This document shows positions 7,435-11,941 of a stretch of DNA of 11,941 nt, in pieces. The DNA is from Cytidiella melzeri. Lineage: Eukaryota > Basidiomycota > Agaricomycetes > Polyporales > Irpicaceae. The stretch lies in the NCBI GenBank assembly GCA_022592445.1, contig JABYQR010000690.1, forward strand, positions 1 to 11,941. Direction: 5' to 3'. Position 1 is the first letter of the stretch; every line of letters begins with the position of its first letter. A model generated the notes under the pieces. The model did no database searches. It was not told where the DNA came from and saw only the letters and a list, made by a program, of their open reading frames with translations. Made by a program: the position numbers and the translations under genes.

Positions 7435-7449
7435 GGTTATGAGCCCCGC
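7435..7449 (+). other. Primer-binding site, half initiator-tRNA-Met type
   Basis: GGTTATGAGCCCCGC is the reverse complement of GCGGGGCTCATAACC. That sequence contains the CTCATAA anticodon loop and flanking stem bases of fungal initiator tRNA-Met. Drosophila copia and yeast Ty5 are known to prime from this internal region using a cleaved half-tRNA, rather than from the 3' CCA end. The site lies 0-14 nt after the LTR and about 120 nt before the gag start, as expected. The exact host tRNA cannot be checked here. Confidence 0.75.
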
Positions 7450-7567
7450 CTGGCTCTAATCAACACTCGTTGTTCACCTTATCGCGCCCATCTGCGCTTC
7501 GCTCCGATCAACGTCGACACACGACTCCAGGTTTTCTTCACATCCATATCCTTAACGTCCTACCAAC

Positions 7568-10213
7568 ATGTCGAGCACCACACCTCCCACAGGTGGTTCG
7601 GCATCGTCTGGCCCTGCTGGGTCCACTCCTGCCTCTGCAGGCCCCTCTGCCGCTGGTTCGTCGTTCGTCAAGAACACTTCCAGCAACTCCTCGTTCATCA
7701 AACTCGACTCGCTGCCTAAGCTGACTGGTGCCAACAACTGGAAGGAATGGAACATGCTGTTCATCCAGTTTCTCAAGACGCAAGCCGCGTCTGGCATGGT
7801 CGATCCTTCTCTGGTCAAGCCCGCGTCCACCGACACGGACTACGACGACTGGTGCAAGGCCGACGCCAACGTCACTCTGGTTCTCCTCGCGACCGTCGAC
7901 AGCTCTCTCCACCATCTCTTCGACCTCGAGACCAACTCTGCCGCCGAGATCTACGCTAAGCTAAAGGCCAACTACTCCGCCTCGACCACTCTCTCTGTGT
8001 TCCTCAAGTTCAAGCAATACTTCCTTCACACGATCGACGGCTCACGCCCTCTCGTTGAACAGCTTGAAGAACGCGGTCATCTCTGGCAAGAAGTTGACGC
8101 CTCCGGCATCCTTAGCGACAAGGAACTGCTCAAGATCTTTGGTCTCCTCTCGGTACTCCCTGACTCCTTCGCCAACATCGTCGAGCCCATCCTCGCTGTC
8201 ACCGCGCCAAAGGACTTGAAATACGACGACATCCGATCGCGCCTCATCGACGAGGCTAAGCGAAAGGAATCGCCTTCAGTCTCTGCGGTCAAGTTCAACA
8301 AGTCTTCGACTTCGTCCTCGTCGGGCAAGTCAAAGAAGCAGTGCGGGTTCTGCAAATACAAGGGTCATACAGAGGACGAGTGTCGCAAGAAGAAGGCTGC
8401 CATTGAGGAGGCAAGGAAAGGGGGAAAAGGAGGAAAGGACAAGGGGAAGAAGGAATCTTCTGGGTCACCATCATCGTCTAACGGTTCTGCTGCTGTACAT
8501 GTAGTCTCCGCTGAGGACTCCGCGTCCGAAGCCGCCAACGTCGCAAATATAGATGTTATGTTTTATGCTTCGGGTGAAACACCCTGGATGCTCGACTCAG
8601 GCTGTACGAGACACATCACCAACAACCTCAACGACTTCCACGACTACAAGCCATTCGCTACGCCGTCGTTTGCGACATTAGCTGATGCTTCGAAGACTTC
8701 AATGTCTACGCTTGGATCTGGGAGCGTACGTGGAACCGTACACGTTGATGGAAAGCAGCTCACAGCGCAGTTTGACAACGTCTTATACTGCCCGGGCATC
8801 GCCTACCGACTCATTTCGATTTCCTGTCTTGACTCCAAAGGATTCTCTACCGTTTTCACTGGCGGTAAAGCACGGATACACAAGAATGATACCACCTACG
8901 GCATAGGTACTCTCAAGGGCGGCCAATACTGGTTGGGACTTCGCGTCTCTTCTTCGTCGGTCGCCTCCTCCACGCACACACACTTGTCACCCATCGACCT
9001 TGTACACCAACGCTATAGTCACCTCAACTGGGAAGCACTACAGAAGCTACGCTCTGACGACTCCCCAGTGACAGGTCTGACTATCGACGAGAAGACTCCT
9101 CGCTCTGAACACGCATGCGAAGGTTGTCAACTTGGCAAGGCCACACGACGCACATTCCATTCATCCTCGACACCTCGCGCGGACAAACCTTTCGATCTCA
9201 TCCACACTGACTTGGCTGGACCTATGCAGAACTCTTCTGTAAACGGCGGACACCTCTACATGCTCACATACATCGACGACTGCTCTGACAACGTCTGGAT
9301 TTATTTCCTGAAACACAAAGACGAACAGGAGCAGAAGTTTGAGGAGTTCCGTCAGCTGGTCAAAACTCAGTTCGAGAGGGATATCAAGATTCTTCGCTCT
9401 GACAGGGGCGGTGAATACCAGTCGAAGCGCTTCGTGCAACGATTGAAGGATCTTGGCATTGTCCATCAGCGCACCACCCCGGATACACCACAACAAAACG
9501 GCAAGGCTGAGCGTTTCAACCGCACCATCATGGAGGCTGCGCTCTCTATGCTTTACGCCGCCGGGATGTCCAAAGGATTCTGGGAAGAAGCCGTGAAAAC
9601 CGCTGTGCATGTGCGCAACCGAGCACCCAAACGGTCTCTGGATTGGAGGACACCATTCGAGATTATCACTGGCTCCAAGCCGGATGTTTCATACTTCCGT
9701 GTTTTTGGTTGCCTCGCCTATCGCCACATTCACAAGGATCATCGCAGGAAGCTCGATGCTCACGCTCAGCCTCTTGTGCATGTTGGGTATGAAGCGGGTT
9801 CTAAAGGTTACCGCTTATGGGACAAACATACTCATAGGATCGTCTCGAGTACTGACGTTGTATTCGACAAACTGATCTTTCCTAACCGTCTTTCACCTCC
9901 TACTCAACCAACTTCGAGCATTCCAACCTCTCCGCCGACCACGTACGATCTTGAAGTTTCACTCCCTTTAACGCCCTCTTCGCAGCCGGCTACTACCACG
10001 TCGCAAGTGCCCCCAACTCAACAACCACCTCCTCCTGACACAACATCCACGTCGGCTCCTACGCCTTCACGGATACCGCGTCCCTCTACTCCTATTCTGT
10101 TAAGAACTGATACGGGATCGGCGTTGTCGCAAAGTCCGATGCTGCTAATCGGGTCGGCAATCGGAGTAGGCGACAGGGGGAGCTGTAAGAGTCAATCGGC
10201 TTCAACTAAGTAA
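7568..10213 (+). CDS. Copia Gag-protease-integrase polyprotein, truncated before RT (881 aa)
   Basis: Residues 1-40 are Ser/Thr/Gly/Pro-rich. Residues about 45-235 are a copia-type Gag (UBN2-like), starting with LPKLTGANNWKEW. A CCHC knuckle (CGFCKYKGHTEDEC) lies at 259-272, followed by a Lys-rich basic stretch. Aspartic protease DSG is at Asp343. The integrase Zn-binding part has His480, His485, Cys517 and Cys520 (HX4H, CX2C). The catalytic core has Asp548 (HTDLAGP), Asp612 (RSDRGGEY) and Glu648 (NGKAERFN), with exact D-35-E spacing. The integrase C-terminal region (FGCLAY, VHVGYEAGSKGYRLWD) ends near 780, then a Pro/Ser/Thr linker to about 842. Residues from about 843 to the stop are not copia-like and come from the adjoining sequence. 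Full-length copia polyproteins are about 1,300-1,450 residues, so the RT and RNase H half is missing. This copy cannot transpose alone, although its integrase residues look intact. Confidence 0.92.
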   Translation: MSSTTPPTGGSASSGPAGSTPASAGPSAAGSSFVKNTSSNSSFIKLDSLPKLTGANNWKEWNMLFIQFLKTQAASGMVDPSLVKPASTDTDYDDWCKADANVTLVLLATVDSSLHHLFDLETNSAAEIYAKLKANYSASTTLSVFLKFKQYFLHTIDGSRPLVEQLEERGHLWQEVDASGILSDKELLKIFGLLSVLPDSFANIVEPILAVTAPKDLKYDDIRSRLIDEAKRKESPSVSAVKFNKSSTSSSSGKSKKQCGFCKYKGHTEDECRKKKAAIEEARKGGKGGKDKGKKESSGSPSSSNGSAAVHVVSAEDSASEAANVANIDVMFYASGETPWMLDSGCTRHITNNLNDFHDYKPFATPSFATLADASKTSMSTLGSGSVRGTVHVDGKQLTAQFDNVLYCPGIAYRLISISCLDSKGFSTVFTGGKARIHKNDTTYGIGTLKGGQYWLGLRVSSSSVASSTHTHLSPIDLVHQRYSHLNWEALQKLRSDDSPVTGLTIDEKTPRSEHACEGCQLGKATRRTFHSSSTPRADKPFDLIHTDLAGPMQNSSVNGGHLYMLTYIDDCSDNVWIYFLKHKDEQEQKFEEFRQLVKTQFERDIKILRSDRGGEYQSKRFVQRLKDLGIVHQRTTPDTPQQNGKAERFNRTIMEAALSMLYAAGMSKGFWEEAVKTAVHVRNRAPKRSLDWRTPFEIITGSKPDVSYFRVFGCLAYRHIHKDHRRKLDAHAQPLVHVGYEAGSKGYRLWDKHTHRIVSSTDVVFDKLIFPNRLSPPTQPTSSIPTSPPTTYDLEVSLPLTPSSQPATTTSQVPPTQQPPPPDTTSTSAPTPSRIPRPSTPILLRTDTGSALSQSPMLLIGSAIGVGDRGSCKSQSASTK

Positions 10214-10690
10214 GTTGCGCCTCTCGTGAATCCTCGGTGACTCGGATTTGGATTTAGCAAGATCAAGGGTTCGGCCTCGGAGACTCGGGGTCGGCGAAGA
10301 CGAAGTCGGAGGAAGAGTTTCAGAACAGAAGTCAGGCAACGACGAGTAAGACGACTTCAGCAAGCGAAGTCGAATGAAGAGGTAGGAATAGGATGGGGAT
10401 CTTATTCGATATTCGAACTTAAACTTCTACTGTACAATTGAGTCTGGTTATATAGTACTAGAAGTTGTAAGTCCGATAAGACATGCGTGTATGGTCCGAG
10501 ACAAGAGAGGATTAGATCAGGCGAATAATCGGAGTCGGAGGAAATACGGAGAAAAAGTACAAAGGGATATCTACAACTGATGAAACCGGTGATAGCGAGC
10601 ACAAGGTAAATCGGAGGAACATCGGTGTTGGACTGTGTGACGAGTTGAGGGTGTGGCTGTGCGAGGATAAGGATGTCGGATGTCCGGTGC

Positions 10691-10704
10691 CGATCACGTG
10701 ATCG
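10691..10704. promoter_or_regulatory. 14-bp palindrome centred on an E-box
   Basis: CGATCACGTGATCG is a perfect palindrome containing CACGTG. It is followed by further ATCGG repeats and lies about 100 bp upstream of the TATA box. It is a plausible bHLH binding site; function is inferred from position. Confidence 0.4.
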
Positions 10705-10793
10705 GATCGGATCGTAATAGTACCTCCCCCTTAAGGCCCGAACCCCTGAGGCAATGCTTCTCCCGTCTTGATGATCGGAGATAGCGATAGGCG

Positions 10794-10800
10794 TATAAAA
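10794..10800 (+). promoter_or_regulatory. TATA box TATAAAA of the Zn-cluster gene
   Basis: TATAAAA lies 82 nt upstream of the ATG at 10882-10884. The predicted start near 10825-10835 leaves a leader of about 50 nt that is C/A-rich and free of ATG. Spacing and a clean leader support it as the promoter of the following gene. Confidence 0.55.
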
Positions 10801-10881
10801 ACCAAGGACTGACTGACGATGTGGATTTTGACACTTTTCACCCCAACTCCCACTACCCACACAACTTGCGCATTATCGGAA

Positions 10882-11941
10882 ATGTCTGCCCCTGCTGGTA
10901 AGTCATAATCGGAATCAGCTTTATTCGCTGACTTCATTTCTGTTGTCAGAAACTACTGCCCAGAGAGTCGAGCGTCTTCGTCGGCAACGCGAGGAGGCTC
11001 AACAGCGATTCGCCGCGGAGCAGCAGCGATTGCAGGAGGAGGAGGCCGAACTGGAGGCGGAGATGGCGCGAGAGATAGCGAGAGAGGCTGAGGAGAAGGA
11101 GAAGGAGAAGGAGGCCCAGAGGGTTGCTCAGGCCAAGGCCGATCGGCTGGCCGAACAGCAGGCTCAGGATGCGGCTGAGGCGAAGAAAGTGGCAGAGGCA
11201 GCAAAGGGGAAGTTGAAGGCCAAGCCCAAGCAGAAGGCGGCGTCAGTCGCGTCCGGATCGGGGGCCGACCCTATGGTCGCGGTGACGGAGGCCGCAAAGG
11301 CGGTCACCCTGGGGAAGCAGAAAGGAAAGGCAAAGGCAAAATCGGCGCCGACCATCGCGGACTCGGACCTGTCGGGCGAGGAGAAGGATGGGGGTGATGT
11401 GGAGATGGTTGATGCCTCCATCCCAGAGGGCATGGCGGTCGGAAATGACTGCGATCGGTGCGCCAGGATCGGCGCCCAGTGCCTGTGGAAGGTGAACGGT
11501 CGGGGGTCCTCGTGCGCAAAGTGCTTCAAGGACAAGCAGAAGTGCGAGATGGGTGGAGTGAAGGTGAAGACGGTGGGGCAGCTGTCTGAGGCGTCATCGG
11601 GGTCGGCGAATCGGCTCGTCGCACCCCCGATCGCGAAGGCGGCGTCAGGGAACTCCGAGGCCTTGTCGTCGAAGAAGAGGAAGGGGTCCGAGGCGAGTAG
11701 CCGGCCGAATAAGATGAAGAAGTACGAGGCGAAGGTCTTCTTGCACAAGGGCAAGAAACATCGGGAGTTGGTGGAGCACGCCGATGAGCCTGAGTCGTCC
11801 GAGGCGACCGATTCGGAGTCCGAGCTCAGGGAGCTCAACCGCAACGTCGAGGTACTCCAGGACCTTGTCCGGGAGTTAATCGACGTGACTCGGAGGAACT
11901 TTGTCCTCTGGCAGGAGTGGATGGGCAGGAGGATGGGTCGG
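10882..11941 (+). CDS. Coiled-coil protein with central Zn2Cys6-pattern cluster, 3' end outside window
   Basis: Exon 1 (10882-10897) encodes only MSAPA plus one base. A 52-nt intron (10898-10949, GTAAGT to TTGTCAG, branch CTGAC) follows. Exon 2 is open to the window edge, giving at least 336 residues with no stop. Residues about 9-110 are highly charged (RQREEAQQRF, EEEAELEAEM), a long coiled coil. The middle is Lys/Ala-rich. Cysteines 173, 176, 183, 194, 197 and 204 fit C-X2-C-X6-C-X10-C-X2-C-X6-C, the spacing of fungal Zn(II)2Cys6 clusters, but placed centrally instead of at the N-terminus. A basic cluster (SSKKRKG, NKMKK) may be a nuclear signal. Another leucine-rich helix (ELRELNRNVEVLQDLVREL) begins near 305. 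DNA binding is possible but unproven. It may be cargo or an accessory ORF of the element that interrupts copia, or a dispersed mushroom gene family that travels with such elements. Confidence 0.75.

Larger units (their letters stand above)
6907..10097 (+). mobile_element. Ty1/copia LTR retrotransposon, 5' part, interrupted
   Basis: The order is LTR, half-tRNA primer-binding site, roughly 120-nt leader, then gag, protease and integrase in one frame. This is the diagnostic copia gene order, with integrase before reverse transcriptase. Reverse transcriptase, RNase H and the 3' LTR are absent from the window. Copia-like sequence ends at about 10093-10098, where unrelated sequence begins. The missing parts could resume beyond the right edge if this is a nested insertion, or be deleted. 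The intact long frame suggests fairly recent insertion. Confidence 0.85.
10098..10881 (+). mobile_element. Sequence interrupting copia; probable LTR or 5' part of a nested element
   Basis: Copia-like coding sequence stops abruptly and TGTTAAGAAC begins at 10098. TG at the start and the following non-coding stretch with its own promoter features suggest an LTR of a different element, perhaps Ty3/gypsy. I find no matching CA-ended terminus (GTTCTTAACA) or primer-binding site inside the window, so its right end is open. The candidate target-site copy to look for on the far side is TATTC (10093-10097). The stretch is rich in short CGGAG, AATCGG and GAAGTCG motifs and holds no convincing ORF of its own. 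An alternative is a simple deletion or recombination junction with an unrelated host gene. Confidence 0.5.

Noticed and set aside
7435..7449. Possible tRNA gene fragment
   Set aside because: Only about 15 nt match the anticodon arm, in the complementary sense, right behind an LTR. No cloverleaf can be drawn, so a primer-binding site explains it better.
10402..11844. Minus-strand frames, including one of 226 codons opposite the Zn-cluster gene
   Set aside because: They are low-complexity Ser/Pro/Phe-rich translations that mirror the Glu/Lys/Ala-rich coding strand. The plus-strand frame has a promoter, an intron and a cysteine cluster.

Overview
The window looks like a piece of a filamentous basidiomycete genome, most likely Agaricomycetes. 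The evidence is a split gene with five 54-69 nt GT-AG introns and CTGAC/CTGAT-like branch sites, a fungal Ty1/copia retrotransposon, and a Zn-cluster/coiled-coil protein of a kind I associate with retroelement-rich mushroom genomes. The taxon is inferred from architecture; nothing in the window identifies the species.

Layout. Positions 1-4244 are AT-rich and gene-poor. They hold promoter-like segments (CACGTG and TGACGTCA boxes at 541-603; TATAAATAG at 976), a roughly three-copy minisatellite of about 165 bp (1276-1765), and one convincing small gene. That gene has a TATA box at 2619, a 5' UTR with two predicted introns, and a 166-residue secreted protein at 2945-3445 of unrecognised family. 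Positions 4245-6665 (minus strand) hold a complete six-exon acylaminoacyl-peptidase (S9C, APEH-like) with the S-D-H triad intact after splicing. From about 6907 to 10097 (plus strand) lies the 5' part of a copia element: LTR, half-tRNA-iMet-type primer-binding site, and gag-protease-integrase. Its reading frame leaves copia-like sequence at about 10093-10098, before reverse transcriptase and RNase H. From there to the window end is a second, different sequence, probably a nested LTR-type insertion. It carries its own promoter and a gene (10882 to past the end) for a coiled-coil protein with a central Zn2Cys6-pattern cysteine cluster.

How the parts relate. The peptidase is an ordinary housekeeping gene, and the copia LTR sits about 240 bp upstream of its start codon in divergent orientation. 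The small secreted-protein gene is independent. The most striking observation is inside the copia LTR/leader. A 57-nt segment near the predicted RNA start occurs twice: once interrupted by a 57-nt GTGAGT...CTATAG segment, and once with exactly that segment missing. This reads as an unspliced and a spliced copy of the same RNA leader side by side in DNA. No CRISPR arrays, rRNA or complete tRNA genes were seen.
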